A stretch of 61,470 nt of DNA from Verrucomicrobiales bacterium. GTDB taxonomy: Bacteria; Verrucomicrobiota; Verrucomicrobiia; Limisphaerales; UBA11320. The stretch covers positions 79,876-141,345 of the forward strand of contig JAEUHE010000236.1 in NCBI GenBank assembly GCA_016793885.1, read 5' to 3'. The translations under genes and the position numbers were made by a program. This document shows positions 44,297-53,246 of this stretch, in pieces (the first letter of the stretch is position 1; every line of letters begins with the position of its first letter). The notes beneath the pieces are model-generated. The model saw only the letters and a program-made list of their open reading frames with translations. It did no database searches and was not told the origin of the DNA.

Positions 44297-45214
44297 ATGT
44301 CGAATCAGCCCGCGGCCGCAGCCCAGCCTTTGTCGAAGGGGAAAATTTTCCTACGTCGGCTTTTGAGCACTACCATCCTCTGGACGGTGGTGATCTCGGC
44401 CTTGTTTTCGACCAACAAGATCCTGTCGGACTACTTCTTTATCGCCATCATGACCTTGCTGGCGTGGCTAGGGCTGCGGGAGTTCTACACGATGGCGCAA
44501 AAGACCAAGCTGATTTGTTTTCCGGCCTGGGGGCTGGTCTGCGGCACTCTCTTGATGGTCGGCACCTTTCTCCACTTGCAGGGTAAACTGGGGATTCACG
44601 GTACCCCGGCCCGCGTCAACGACTTTGAAACCACCCTGTTGATTGTCTTTGTATTGGGCATGTGTGTGCGGCAGTTCCTGCGTCATGAGATGGCGCAAGG
44701 AATCGCGGCGATCTCGACCACTCTATTCGGGTTGATGTATGTCCCCTGGCTGCTGAATTTCATTCAGAAGATCAATTTTTTCCCCGGCGTAGAAGGCACT
44801 TGGTATGTGCTGTATTTCATCCTGGTGACCAAGGCTAGCGATGTGGGGGCATATGTCCTGGGGTCATTGATCGGAAAACACAAAATGATCCCGCGAGTGA
44901 GTCCGGGCAAAACCTGGGAAGGCTTCGTGGGCGCCTTGCTGATGTCCACCGGGGTAAGCGCCCTGTTTGCCTTCTTGGCTGGCTCTCACCTGGTTGGGAT
45001 GAAGACGATGCATGCCGTGGTGCTGGGCTTGGTGCTCGGTGCGGCGGCAGTGATCGGCGATCTTATCGAGTCCATCTTCAAGCGGGAGGCTGGAGTGAAA
45101 GACTCGGGAGGCTTCTTTCCTGGGATAGGTGGGATTCTGGATTTATTGGACAGTCTCCTGTTCAATGCGCCCCTCATGTACCTCTACCTGCGTCACGTGT
45201 TGACCCATGCCTGA
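44297..45214 (+). CDS. cdsA: Phosphatidate cytidylyltransferase
   Basis: About 305 residues from the ATG at 44297, with about eight hydrophobic helices between residues 20 and 300. The family signature region is present as SIFKREAGVKDSGGFFPGIGG followed by ILDLLDSL. The usual PGHGG reads PGIGG and the usual DRxDS reads DLLDS, so two signature residues differ. The KTWEGF segment, VGAYVLGSLIGKHK and GDLIES are conserved. It makes CDP-diacylglycerol for phospholipid synthesis at the inner membrane. The lipoprotein gene overlaps its end by 8 bases. Confidence 0.9.
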   Translation: MSNQPAAAAQPLSKGKIFLRRLLSTTILWTVVISALFSTNKILSDYFFIAIMTLLAWLGLREFYTMAQKTKLICFPAWGLVCGTLLMVGTFLHLQGKLGIHGTPARVNDFETTLLIVFVLGMCVRQFLRHEMAQGIAAISTTLFGLMYVPWLLNFIQKINFFPGVEGTWYVLYFILVTKASDVGAYVLGSLIGKHKMIPRVSPGKTWEGFVGALLMSTGVSALFAFLAGSHLVGMKTMHAVVLGLVLGAAAVIGDLIESIFKREAGVKDSGGFFPGIGGILDLLDSLLFNAPLMYLYLRHVLTHA

Positions 45215-45854
45215 ACGGGTGAGTCATTCGAGCGCGGCTCGGTCTAAGCCTTCGCCTGAATGGCGTTGGCGCCTGGTGGGGTGGTCGGGATGTTGGATCC
45301 CTCTGTTCCTGCTCGCCTGCTTCGTCACCGGCTGCGCTACGGTGCCTGCGCGGCGGGTCGGGGAAGCGCCCCGGCGGGCCGATCCAACCCGCGTGGCGGC
45401 TCTCGTGACGGAGCTTCGATCGCTTTCACCCGGCGTGGACCTGCACGAGGCCCAGGCGTTGGCGGACATGGCCCTCAACCACTCGCTCGATCTCGCGGAG
45501 CGATACGGGGCAGTTCGTCCGGCCGTGCTCCAAAACGTGCTGGTGAATCTGAAATTTAAGGATCGAGGACTTTGCTATCATTGGGCGGATGATCTTCAAG
45601 CGAAGCTCCAGACCGTGGGGTTGCGCACGCTCCGGCTGTATCGTGTCGTCTCCAAACTCAACACGAAACATGAGCATAACTCGCTGGTCGTGGCTGGTCG
45701 AGATCAGCGCATGAAACAAGGGTTGGTCCTCGATGCCTGGAGGCATGGGGGGCGGCTGTTTTGGACGCCGGTATCGGAGGATCGGAAATACGACTGGCAG
45801 CTGCGTCAGGATCTCCCGTGGATTCCTGACCAAAGCGAGCCCGGAGTGCCGTGA
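45207..45854 (+). CDS. Putative lipoprotein with a possible Cys/His/Asp catalytic triad
   Basis: A 215-residue protein. A long basic N-terminus precedes a hydrophobic helix and a lipobox-like FVTGC near residue 43. The mature part has GLCYHWADDL, KHEHNSLVV and LVLDAWRHGG, which place a Cys, a His and an Asp in the order of papain-like or transglutaminase-like folds. I infer a cysteine peptidase, amidase or transglutaminase-like role; none is proven. It overlaps cdsA by 8 bases, so it is coupled to phospholipid synthesis in expression. Confidence 0.72.
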   Translation: MPERVSHSSAARSKPSPEWRWRLVGWSGCWIPLFLLACFVTGCATVPARRVGEAPRRADPTRVAALVTELRSLSPGVDLHEAQALADMALNHSLDLAERYGAVRPAVLQNVLVNLKFKDRGLCYHWADDLQAKLQTVGLRTLRLYRVVSKLNTKHEHNSLVVAGRDQRMKQGLVLDAWRHGGRLFWTPVSEDRKYDWQLRQDLPWIPDQSEPGVP

Positions 45855-45863
45855 CTTGATCCC

Positions 45864-46880
45864 TTAGGGCCCCGCGGACGCGGCTGCCTGAACCAGCCAG
45901 GGGTCCTGCTCGATACGGGTCAGTTCGGACCGGATATCCGTTCCTTCGTAAAATGACATCCAACCACGGATCACCTGGCTTTGACCGGGGGCGCAATCCT
46001 TGAACTTGGGATCGGAATGCAGGCAGGGCACCGGAGGATTGCCCCAAGTTCGATGAGCCGGTTCCCAGGCCCAAATGATCCACCGCATGCCGTCGTCCGA
46101 GCGGCAGGCCGAAAAGGGTTTGGCGAAGATCTTGTTGGCGTTGGTTTGCTGATTGAACCCCGCGACCCCCTTGAGCATGGCGCACATCTGGACGCGGAGG
46201 TCGCTCAGGTGATTGGTGCTGCCGTTGAACAGCTTGATCTCGAGTCGGACGGCGTCGCGAGAAGGCATCACCAGGGTGGCGAAGCTCAGTCCGTTGGGGA
46301 GCTTCCGTTCCAGTTGGAAGCTTCCATCCTTCCGCCGCCGCCACTCAAGCTTCGGAAGCGCGATCTTGGCTTGGCTCCATACCGTGGGGATGTGGGTGTG
46401 TGCCAAGTAGGTCAGCCCGAGATTGGACCAGATGGCTTCGGGCACATCGATCACCACGTAGCTCTTCTCGTCCCAAGGAGTAAACACGCTGAGCTTCGTC
46501 TCTCGTTGAGGCTCGAGGGCTCCATCCAGAAACCCAATCCGTGGATGTCGCCCTCCCGGGTACGGAACGACGAGCAGGGAGGCGGACTCTCCGCGCTCCG
46601 GGCGTCCGGCGCTCGTGATGCGATACGTGCGGAGGGCGTCGGCGATCTGTGCTCTGCTGAGGCCGAGGGCGGCTTCCATCTCCTCGAGCGTAAAATGGTG
46701 GTACCAAACCATGTTCTGCAGCCAGTAACGCAGGTCGGCGTTGCTCTTGGGCGGTCGGGCGTTCGCGGTGGTGCTGGCGGAGTTGGAGGTTGCAGCCGCT
46801 GCGGTCAGGGGAAGAAATCCTGCGAGGCCGAGGCAGAGAAATGCCGCCGTCCATATCCAGATTGGGGAGCGCGTTCGCAT
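45864..46880 (-). CDS. Exported protein of unknown function
   Basis: About 338 residues from the ATG at 46880, which starts a clean signal peptide (MRTRSPIWIWTAAFLCLGLAG...). The open frame continues upstream to 47222 through RepA copy 6, but that part is repeat sequence and unlikely to be coding. A helix-turn-helix-like segment FTLEEMEAALGLSRAQIADAL (about 60-80) is followed by a beta-rich, Trp-containing region. Cysteines near MCAML, SACRSD, PCLHSD and KDCAPG may form disulfides. No family is recognised. It faces the lipoprotein gene tail to tail, 9 bases apart. Confidence 0.75.
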   Translation of the reverse strand: MRTRSPIWIWTAAFLCLGLAGFLPLTAAAATSNSASTTANARPPKSNADLRYWLQNMVWYHHFTLEEMEAALGLSRAQIADALRTYRITSAGRPERGESASLLVVPYPGGRHPRIGFLDGALEPQRETKLSVFTPWDEKSYVVIDVPEAIWSNLGLTYLAHTHIPTVWSQAKIALPKLEWRRRKDGSFQLERKLPNGLSFATLVMPSRDAVRLEIKLFNGSTNHLSDLRVQMCAMLKGVAGFNQQTNANKIFAKPFSACRSDDGMRWIIWAWEPAHRTWGNPPVPCLHSDPKFKDCAPGQSQVIRGWMSFYEGTDIRSELTRIEQDPWLVQAAASAGP

Positions 46881-46998
46881 CAAGCCTGCATAGGGTTTGG
46901 ATCCGGCGGTGTCAATGGAGATGAGGAGGGAGTGGGAAATTTTGCACCACAGAGACGGGACCGGCGGCAGAGAAGACCAGCTCCATAGACTCTCCGAA

Positions 46999-47330
46999 GC
47001 CGAGAACCCGTAGGGTTCAAAGAGATTAGCTGGGCGTGGAGCGCAGCGACACCCCCGGTCTGTCGGCCCCCCAATGAACAGCACCCTGAAAGGCTTGCCA
47101 CCCGTCGGCCAATGGGCTGACGAACGGACTAGGTTCCTTGAAGCGGTTGACGCAAGTCTCAGAAGCCAGTGGCATCGCTGCGCGATGCTCCGTACTTTTA
47201 ACAGATCCGGGGGTGCGAGCACCCCCGGCTAAATTTCTTTGAACCCTGCGGGTTCGGGCCTTGCCGACAAAGTGAGAAAAGCCGGCGTTGCCCAGCTTGT
47301 CTAGTCCCCATTTTGGATGGTGAAGATGAG
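46999..47330 (+). repeat. RepA copy 6 (near full length, about 332 bp)
   Basis: It matches RepA copy 1 nearly end to end, from AGCCGAGAACCC through the central CACCCTGAAAGGC block and GCATCGCTGCGCGATGC to AAAGCCGGCGTTGCCCAGCTT and the final AAGATGAG. Both inverted ends are retained. It fills most of the gap between two minus-strand genes. Confidence 0.88.
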
Positions 47331-47388
47331 GGCAAGACACCGTTTTTCCTTCACGCCAGCTCCATCCTTCTTACCAGATCACTGAGTC

Positions 47389-47979
47389 TCAGTCCGGTTC
47401 CCATTCTGGAAGGTGCCCACAACTTTCCCTCAGATGTCGAAGCCCGTCCTCCCCGATCATGTGGTAGGAGCAGAGTGCCGAAACACTCGTGGCGGGATGC
47501 TGGCATCCGGCCCACGCACAAGGCTTGTTGGAGGTTCCCATCGCCTTGTCGATCTTCCGTATCTCTATGGCTAGAGCCTTCTCAAACCGGCGGTCGCGTT
47601 TCAGCCGAGCTTCTGCCAAAAGCTTTTGGTACTCGGGGTGCCGCCTCTGGCTGCACCAGTCCTTCCAAAAGGTTTTATCCGGCTGACCTTTCTCTGGTTC
47701 GAAATCCTGATGCTGGCCGCGGTGCGCGTCACGAATGAATTCCTCAGGGAGAGAGATACGATATTTTTCGACATCGTTGTCGAACTGCCCCGGCCAAACC
47801 CACCTGCCATCGGTCAGATCGCAGTAAGGCACGCCCAGGTAGCGAGTAAATACCTGTCCTGAGCGCAAGTAGGCGAGCACTACCGGTAGATCAACGTCAG
47901 ACAGTAAGCCCGAGATCTCCTGTGGGGCGATGAGCTCCGTGTCATCCAGATCCTGCATCCAGAACCCGATCTTTCTCAT
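47389..47979 (-). CDS. Uncharacterised protein with a possible C-terminal zinc site
   Basis: A 196-residue cytoplasmic-looking protein. The first half (about 1-75) is mixed alpha/beta with LPVVLAYLRSGQVFTRYLGVP. A highly charged central helix (EYQKLLAEARLKRDRRFEKA) follows. Near the end CAWAGCQHP and CSYHMIGEDGL give a CxxxxC...CxxH arrangement that could bind zinc. No family is recognised. It stands between RepA copy 6 and the hybrid kinase gene on the same strand. Confidence 0.62.
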   Translation of the reverse strand: MRKIGFWMQDLDDTELIAPQEISGLLSDVDLPVVLAYLRSGQVFTRYLGVPYCDLTDGRWVWPGQFDNDVEKYRISLPEEFIRDAHRGQHQDFEPEKGQPDKTFWKDWCSQRRHPEYQKLLAEARLKRDRRFEKALAIEIRKIDKAMGTSNKPCAWAGCQHPATSVSALCSYHMIGEDGLRHLRESCGHLPEWEPD

Positions 47980-48027
47980 AAAAAAGGCGGCGGTGAACAG
48001 TGCGTGCGTCGGCGGTCATCCCGCCCG

Positions 48028-50352
48028 TCATTCGCTGATCCCGGGATCTGCTTCGAGCGTATCCGGTCGGCGATCTCGCAGATCCCCCGCTTGCTGCGCC
48101 AAGGCGAAACTAAAATCGCGGGCGCTGAAGGGCTTTTGAAGGAAATTGACGCCCGACTCAAGAGGTAGCCCTCGCGCCACGCTGTCGATGCAGTAGCCGC
48201 TGGTGTAGATGACTATCAGCTCTGGCTTGGCTTCTTGAAAATGCTTGGCCATTTCTTGACCGCTGATTCCGCTGGGCATGACGAGATCCGTGAGCAATAC
48301 GTCGATCTCTTGACGGTGATCACGCCAAACGGCCAACGCCTCCAAAGGGTTTGAGGCTTCCAGGATGTGATAGCCTTCGTGTTCCAGCATGCTCTTGAGC
48401 GTCCACCGGACCGCGGGTTCGTCTTCGACTACCAGGACCGTCTTTCCGGGGCCAGTCTGGCACGCGGCGGCTTTGACAGGGGACTTCTCGATCTCCGGCA
48501 CCGGATCCAGAACCGGCAGAAAGACGTGGAAACTGCTGCCTTGTTCCAGCTGGCTGCGAACCTCGATCCAGCCCTTGTGTTGCTTCACGATGCCATAGAC
48601 GGTCGACAGCCCCAGGCCATTGGCCGACTCCCGCTTCTTGGTGGTAAAAAAGGGGTCGAAGAGGTAGGGCTGGAGTCGAGGGTCGATGCCCGCTCCGGTA
48701 TCCGTCACCGCGATTCGCACATATCTGCCGGGGCGCGCCTCGGGGTGGGAGCGGCAGCCGTCCGGAGGATAATCCACCACCGAGGTTTGCAGGGTAAGGC
48801 CTCCCCCTTGAGGCATGGCGTCGCGGGCGTTCACCGCCAAGTTGAGCAGGACCTGCTCCAGGAGATTTCGATCACCGGCGATCAAAGGCAAGGGCTCGGT
48901 CGTCTCCAGCACGACCTGAATGTGATCTCCGAGGGTGCGACGGAGCAAATCGCCGAAGTTCCGTAGAATCTCGTTCAGCTGGAGTGGGGCTGAAACCACG
49001 TAGTTCCGTCGGCTGAAAGTTTGCAGCTGTCGAGTGAGTTCAGCGGCTCGTTCCGTCCCGTGCAAAAGCTGCTGCATGGCCTCCCGGCCCTTGGGACTCA
49101 GACCTTCCAGGTCGGCAAGCAGCTGTGCTTGTCCGCGAATGACCGTGATGAGATTACTGAACTCGTGCGCCACTCCGCCGGCCAGCCGGCCGATGCCCTC
49201 CAGCCTCTGGGAGTGTCGCAGCTGGTCCTCCAGATTAACCTGCTCGGTGGTCTCGACGACGAAGGCGTGGACCACTCCGGTGGAGCGATGTGGGAAGAAC
49301 GACCACGAGAAGGTTCTTCCGCTGTGAGTCCAATTGATTCGCAGGCGATTTTGTCCAGTCAGCAACGAGGACTCCACCAGGGCTGGAACCTGCGGCGGAA
49401 GGCAGGCGGCCGGATGCTCACGACCAAAGGATTTCGCCATTTCCAGCGCCGCGTCGTTATAGTAAGTGAGGCGTCCGTCCGACCCAAACATCAGAATGGG
49501 ATTGGGGTTTTCTTGAGCGAAGGTTGCGAGGTTGGAGATCGCGGTTGCGACTCGGCGCTGCTCGCGTCGATCTTCCAGCAGGTAGAGTCGAGAGGGCTGG
49601 CCGTGATAGCCGATCTCGGTGGCGTACAGGCGCGCCTCCAACGGAACCCCGTCAACTGTACTGAGGGTGAGATCCTGCACCAGAGGAGCCTGCGAGCTTA
49701 TGGGATGCCCCAGTTGCTGCAGCAGGGAGTCCCTGGCTTCGTTGGAGACCCAACTGAGGAGACTCTTGCCGAGAATATCGAGTGGGGTTGGCGCATTGAG
49801 CAGGTCGGCCAAGGCCTGATTGGCATACATGATGCCATCGGCGCTCTCGATAGCCATGCCCGCGGGATTGAGTTCCGCCAGGGCTTGGAATCGTTGTTCT
49901 GCCTCCGCCAATTGATCGTCCGTCCCGGCCAGGTTCAACCTGAGATCCGTGGTCTCGACGGCGCGCCGCGTGGCGATGGGCAGTCGACTGAGGCAAGAAC
50001 GGAACACATAGTCAAAGGCGCCATGAGCCAGTCCCTCAAGCGCTCCAGTTTCGCCTGGAGCGTCGGTGACCAGGATGACCGGCGGATGTCCGCCGAGACG
50101 GCGCAGAAGCTCGGCTGTGAGATGCGAGGTGAGCAGCGGGTGAGCTTGATCCAGCAGGATGGCGTGGTAGATGTGTCGCTGGCACGACGCGTGGATATCA
50201 GCCGGGTTGGTCAGCAGGGTGGCCTTGCCTTGCCATCCCGAGTCTTTGAGATGTTGAAGCCACAGCTCCGCATCCTCCTCCCTCGCATTGACGAGCAGAA
50301 GATCTGAAAGGTGCAGGCTCGGCGGTTCTACAGTCGGAGCGTTTGCTTGCAT
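48028..50352 (-). CDS. Hybrid sensor histidine kinase (receiver-like, PAS-PAS, kinase, receiver)
   Basis: About 774 residues from the ATG at 50352; a start at 50481 would add an unrelated leader. A receiver-like domain opens (about 14-135), with ILLDQAHP as a possible phosphorylation aspartate but arginine in place of the usual lysine (DYVFRS). Two PAS domains follow (about 145-260, 280-385), then the H-box GGVAHEFSNL with H396, an N-box NLAVNARDAMPQGGG and G-box DTGAGID/GLGLSTVYG. The C-terminal receiver has VLVVEDEP, phospho-acceptor DVLLTDLVMP and LQKPF. No membrane helix is seen, so it is probably a soluble sensor. Confidence 0.9.
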   Translation of the reverse strand: MQANAPTVEPPSLHLSDLLLVNAREEDAELWLQHLKDSGWQGKATLLTNPADIHASCQRHIYHAILLDQAHPLLTSHLTAELLRRLGGHPPVILVTDAPGETGALEGLAHGAFDYVFRSCLSRLPIATRRAVETTDLRLNLAGTDDQLAEAEQRFQALAELNPAGMAIESADGIMYANQALADLLNAPTPLDILGKSLLSWVSNEARDSLLQQLGHPISSQAPLVQDLTLSTVDGVPLEARLYATEIGYHGQPSRLYLLEDRREQRRVATAISNLATFAQENPNPILMFGSDGRLTYYNDAALEMAKSFGREHPAACLPPQVPALVESSLLTGQNRLRINWTHSGRTFSWSFFPHRSTGVVHAFVVETTEQVNLEDQLRHSQRLEGIGRLAGGVAHEFSNLITVIRGQAQLLADLEGLSPKGREAMQQLLHGTERAAELTRQLQTFSRRNYVVSAPLQLNEILRNFGDLLRRTLGDHIQVVLETTEPLPLIAGDRNLLEQVLLNLAVNARDAMPQGGGLTLQTSVVDYPPDGCRSHPEARPGRYVRIAVTDTGAGIDPRLQPYLFDPFFTTKKRESANGLGLSTVYGIVKQHKGWIEVRSQLEQGSSFHVFLPVLDPVPEIEKSPVKAAACQTGPGKTVLVVEDEPAVRWTLKSMLEHEGYHILEASNPLEALAVWRDHRQEIDVLLTDLVMPSGISGQEMAKHFQEAKPELIVIYTSGYCIDSVARGLPLESGVNFLQKPFSARDFSFALAQQAGDLRDRRPDTLEADPGISE

Positions 50353-50504
50353 AGGATACCGGTCCCTGGATTGCCTATGTCTTCCTCGTCCAACCTGGCA
50401 TCCCGCCCCTCCCAGGGTGAAACGACTGAGAGGCGGCCAGTGAGCCGAGGAGCACGACCCGTCTACGGCTTGATGATTCAATAAAGCCTATTCGAGCTGT
50501 TTTG

Positions 50505-50684
50505 TCACTTCCAAATCAGAAGGCTCCGGAGTAGAGAGAACATCGCTTCGACCAGGAGGCCTACCAATCGGAAGGGAATGGAAATCAGCCAAACCGCTGG
50601 CGCGAGGACTAGAGCCGCCAGTGCCACTGGCCAACAAAGCACCAGTAAGAGACACCACGCTACCAAGAGTATCAACACTTTCAT
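50505..50684 (-). CDS. Short membrane protein, 59 residues
   Basis: ATG at 50684 to TGA at 50505. The protein begins MKVLILLVAWCLLLVLCWPV and ends SLLRSLLIWK. It has a long hydrophobic N-terminal half, then the motif IPFRLVGLLVEAMFSLLRSLL. The motif SLPFRLVGxxVEAxFxLLR is one I recognise from small conserved membrane proteins in several phyla, although I cannot confirm it here. It lies upstream of the hybrid kinase on the same strand. A real gene is likely but not certain. Confidence 0.6.
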   Translation of the reverse strand: MKVLILLVAWCLLLVLCWPVALAALVLAPAVWLISIPFRLVGLLVEAMFSLLRSLLIWK

Positions 50685-50768
50685 AAACTCTAAGACCCGC
50701 TCGCGCGACAGAAAGTGACAGAGAAATTTCCGCTCGCCTCGCGTCCCGTCCGCACTTAAGAAAGAGGG

Positions 50769-52145
50769 GTGAACTCCCCTATCGCTGGACCACAGGACTC
50801 GTCTGCTGCCGCCGGATCTACCCCCCGGCCGGTGGAACGACTCAAGGATTTGTCACCCCAGCAGTGGAAATCGGGGATCGCCGCGTGGTTAGGATGGCTG
50901 TTTGACGGCCTCGACATGCACCTCTACACGATCGTGGCGATTCCTTTCGTGACTCAACTGCTTCACGTGGAGAGCACCAAGGATCCTGCTGTTGGCCAAT
51001 ATAGCTCCATCATCCAGGCCGCTTTTCTGGTGGGGTGGGCTTTGGGTGGAGGTTTCTTCGGACGCATCGGTGACAAGATCGGCCGTAGCCGTGCCCTCAA
51101 CCTCACGATTCTAACCTACTGCCTTTTCACGGGCCTGTCCTTTTTTGCCCAGACCTGGTGGCATCTGCTCATCTTCCGCTTTTTGGCCGCGTTGGGCATC
51201 GGGGGCGAGTGGGCCGTGGGGGCCTCCCTGATTTCTGAAACCTGGCCCAAGCAATGGCGACATTGGATGGCTGCCATTCTGCAGACCGGGGTAAACCTGG
51301 GGGTTCTGCTGGCCACGGGTGTGGTTTGGCTAGTCGCCACCATTTCCAAGGAGATGCAGGCGGAGCATACCGAACGGTTTGTATTCCTGGCAGGGATTCT
51401 TCCAGCCCTGCTGACGCTTTGGATCCGACGTCATGTTCCTGAGCCGGAAGAGTGGCACCAGGCCAAACGCGCGTCCAAGGAGAAGGAGCCGGGGATTGTC
51501 GACCTGTTTCGAGGATCGGTGCTTCCGACCACGTTGCGCACTCTCACGACCTGTGCCGTCACTCTGACCGCCCACTGGGCCTTTCTTTTCTGGTATGTGG
51601 TGCACTTGCGAAACTTGCCGGAGATTCAAACTTGGACCGCCGATCAGAAAAACGTGCTGGCGAGCCAGGCAATGTTCGTCGTGATGGGGGTGTCCATTTT
51701 TGGCAATTTCCTGGCGGCGGCCTTGGCCAGGCTCATCGGTTATCCGCGGGCCATCGCGTTGCTGTGCGCCGCCTACTTTGCCATCATGTTTGCGGGCTAC
51801 TCGAAGGATCGTCCGTTGTCGGAGTTGTGGTGGTTCCTAGTCGGCATCGGATCCTGCCACGGGATCTTCGCCCTTTTTACCATGTACCTTCCACCCTTGT
51901 TTCCCACGCTCTTGCGCACCACCGGCGCTGGGTTTTGCTACAATATCGGCCGGATCGCCGCCGCCATTGGCACCGTGGTATTCGGTGTTCTGCCCGCCAT
52001 TAAGGGCACGGCTGCCATTGGCGACTATCGCGAAGCCTTGATGTATGCCAGCTTCCTGTTCATTCCCGGCTGCCTGATCGCCTTGACGATGCCTCAGCTC
52101 AAGCACGAGCCAGCTGCAAGCAACACCTCCACCCGCCGAGCCTGA
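50769..52145 (+). CDS. MFS transporter (sugar/aromatic-acid-type)
   Basis: A 458-residue protein with GTG start at 50769, preceded by AAGAGG. About twelve hydrophobic helices span residues 35-445. The loop after helix 2 has GRIGDKIGRSRAL, the MFS signature, and LGIGGEWAVGASLISE is the conserved motif of the sialic acid/aromatic-acid proton symporter branch. It imports a small organic solute across the inner membrane; which one is unknown. The SDR gene follows 25 bases later on the same strand and may be its metabolic partner. Confidence 0.9.
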   Translation: MNSPIAGPQDSSAAAGSTPRPVERLKDLSPQQWKSGIAAWLGWLFDGLDMHLYTIVAIPFVTQLLHVESTKDPAVGQYSSIIQAAFLVGWALGGGFFGRIGDKIGRSRALNLTILTYCLFTGLSFFAQTWWHLLIFRFLAALGIGGEWAVGASLISETWPKQWRHWMAAILQTGVNLGVLLATGVVWLVATISKEMQAEHTERFVFLAGILPALLTLWIRRHVPEPEEWHQAKRASKEKEPGIVDLFRGSVLPTTLRTLTTCAVTLTAHWAFLFWYVVHLRNLPEIQTWTADQKNVLASQAMFVVMGVSIFGNFLAAALARLIGYPRAIALLCAAYFAIMFAGYSKDRPLSELWWFLVGIGSCHGIFALFTMYLPPLFPTLLRTTGAGFCYNIGRIAAAIGTVVFGVLPAIKGTAAIGDYREALMYASFLFIPGCLIALTMPQLKHEPAASNTSTRRA

Positions 52146-52170
52146 CGCCTTCCATTTCCCAAAACCGCGT

Positions 52171-52938
52171 ATGTTTTCTCTTACGAACCGAATCTCCTTG
52201 GTGACGGGCGCTGGCAGTGGCATTGGTGCCGCAATCGCGGAAACCTATGCCCGAGCTGGGGCGTTCGTCTTCGTGTCGGATCGCGATGAAAAGGCCGGGC
52301 GCGAGACCTTGGCTCGGATCTGGCAATCGGGCGGGGCCGGGGACTTTGTGGAGTGCGACGTCGCTCAGGAAGCGGACGCCAACCGGGCGCTGCAGCAGGT
52401 GATGGCCTTCCAAGGTCGCCTGGATATTCTGGTGAACAACGCGGGCATCGGTCACGTAGGCACCATTCTGCAAACCACCGCCGCCGACCTGGATCGGTTG
52501 CATGCGGTCAACGTTCGGGGGGTTTTCAATATGTCGAAGGCTTTCCTGCCCGGGATGCTCTCGCGTAAGCAGGGAGTCATCGTGAATCTGGCCTCGATCG
52601 GCGGGGTAGTTGGAATTCGTGATCGACTGGCCTACTGTGCCTCGAAGTTTGCGGTGGTGGGGATTACCAAAGCGATGGCCCTGGACCACGCCCGCGACGG
52701 TGTCCGCATCAACTGCATTTGTCCCGGACGCGTGGAGACACCCTTCGTGGCCGCTCGGCTCCAGGAATATCCCGACCCCCAAAAGGCGTATGAGGAGATG
52801 GCCTCGACTCAAGCGCTGGGCCGCATGGGCCGCCCGGACGAGATTGCAGCAGCTGCACTCTATTTGGCTTCGGATGAGGCCTCCTTCATCACAGGTACCG
52901 ATTTCATCATCGATGGCGGTTGGAGTGCGGGTAAGTAG
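52171..52938 (+). CDS. Short-chain dehydrogenase/reductase
   Basis: A 255-residue classical SDR. The Rossmann TGAGSGIGAAIAETY (about 10-25), NNAGIG (near 91), the catalytic Ser in NLASIGG, Tyr and Lys in YCASKFAVVG, and the terminal GTDFIIDGGW are all present. It oxidises or reduces a hydroxyl or keto group with NAD(P). The substrate is unknown; the upstream transporter suggests a shared carbon source. RepD copy 2 begins 34 bases after its stop. Confidence 0.92.
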   Translation: MFSLTNRISLVTGAGSGIGAAIAETYARAGAFVFVSDRDEKAGRETLARIWQSGGAGDFVECDVAQEADANRALQQVMAFQGRLDILVNNAGIGHVGTILQTTAADLDRLHAVNVRGVFNMSKAFLPGMLSRKQGVIVNLASIGGVVGIRDRLAYCASKFAVVGITKAMALDHARDGVRINCICPGRVETPFVAARLQEYPDPQKAYEEMASTQALGRMGRPDEIAAAALYLASDEASFITGTDFIIDGGWSAGK

Positions 52939-52971
52939 CGGGCGGCTGACTCTGGAATCAGATTGGGTTTC

Positions 52972-53093
52972 CTCACCCCGACTCCGAGTCGGGGTGATTG
53001 CTAGCAGGCCGTCATCCACAAAAACCGAGAACCTACCAATAGCCCGGGCGGGCACCTCGCAGAACGATATTCTAAGTCCGACGGCCTGCTAGC
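52972..53093 (-). repeat. RepD copy 2 (about 122 bp, inverted)
   Basis: On the minus strand it reads GCTAGCAGGCCGTCGGACTT and then AGAATATCGTTCTGC, matching RepD copy 1. The inner GCAGGTGCCC-type block is less conserved. A CACCCCGAC/GTCGGGGTG hairpin closes the other end (52974-52996). Confidence 0.85.
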
Positions 53094-53246
53094 TGAACCT
53101 TTTGGCCGTACGGCCGATATTCAGTAAGGGGTGACGAGACCGATCCAGCTCAGCGGAGTTGAATCGGCGAGAAGGTGTGCTATCGCCCTTAGCTTAGAAT
53201 CGATGAGACCGTTTCACATTCGAAGTCGTGTCTGCGAGGAGGCCGC
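53094..53246. other. Short gap upstream of the PAS-kinase gene
   Basis: A GGCCGTACGGCC hairpin lies just after RepD copy 2. The rest should hold the kinase promoter; no clear motif is seen. Confidence 0.3.

Noticed and set aside
46881-47222. N-terminal extension of the exported protein at 45864 to 47222
   Set aside because: This part is RepA copy 6 DNA; the ATG at 46880 gives a clean signal peptide, so the longer frame is unlikely to be translated.
49021-50307. A 428-codon plus-strand frame over the hybrid kinase
   Set aside because: It is antisense to the kinase gene and shows no motif.
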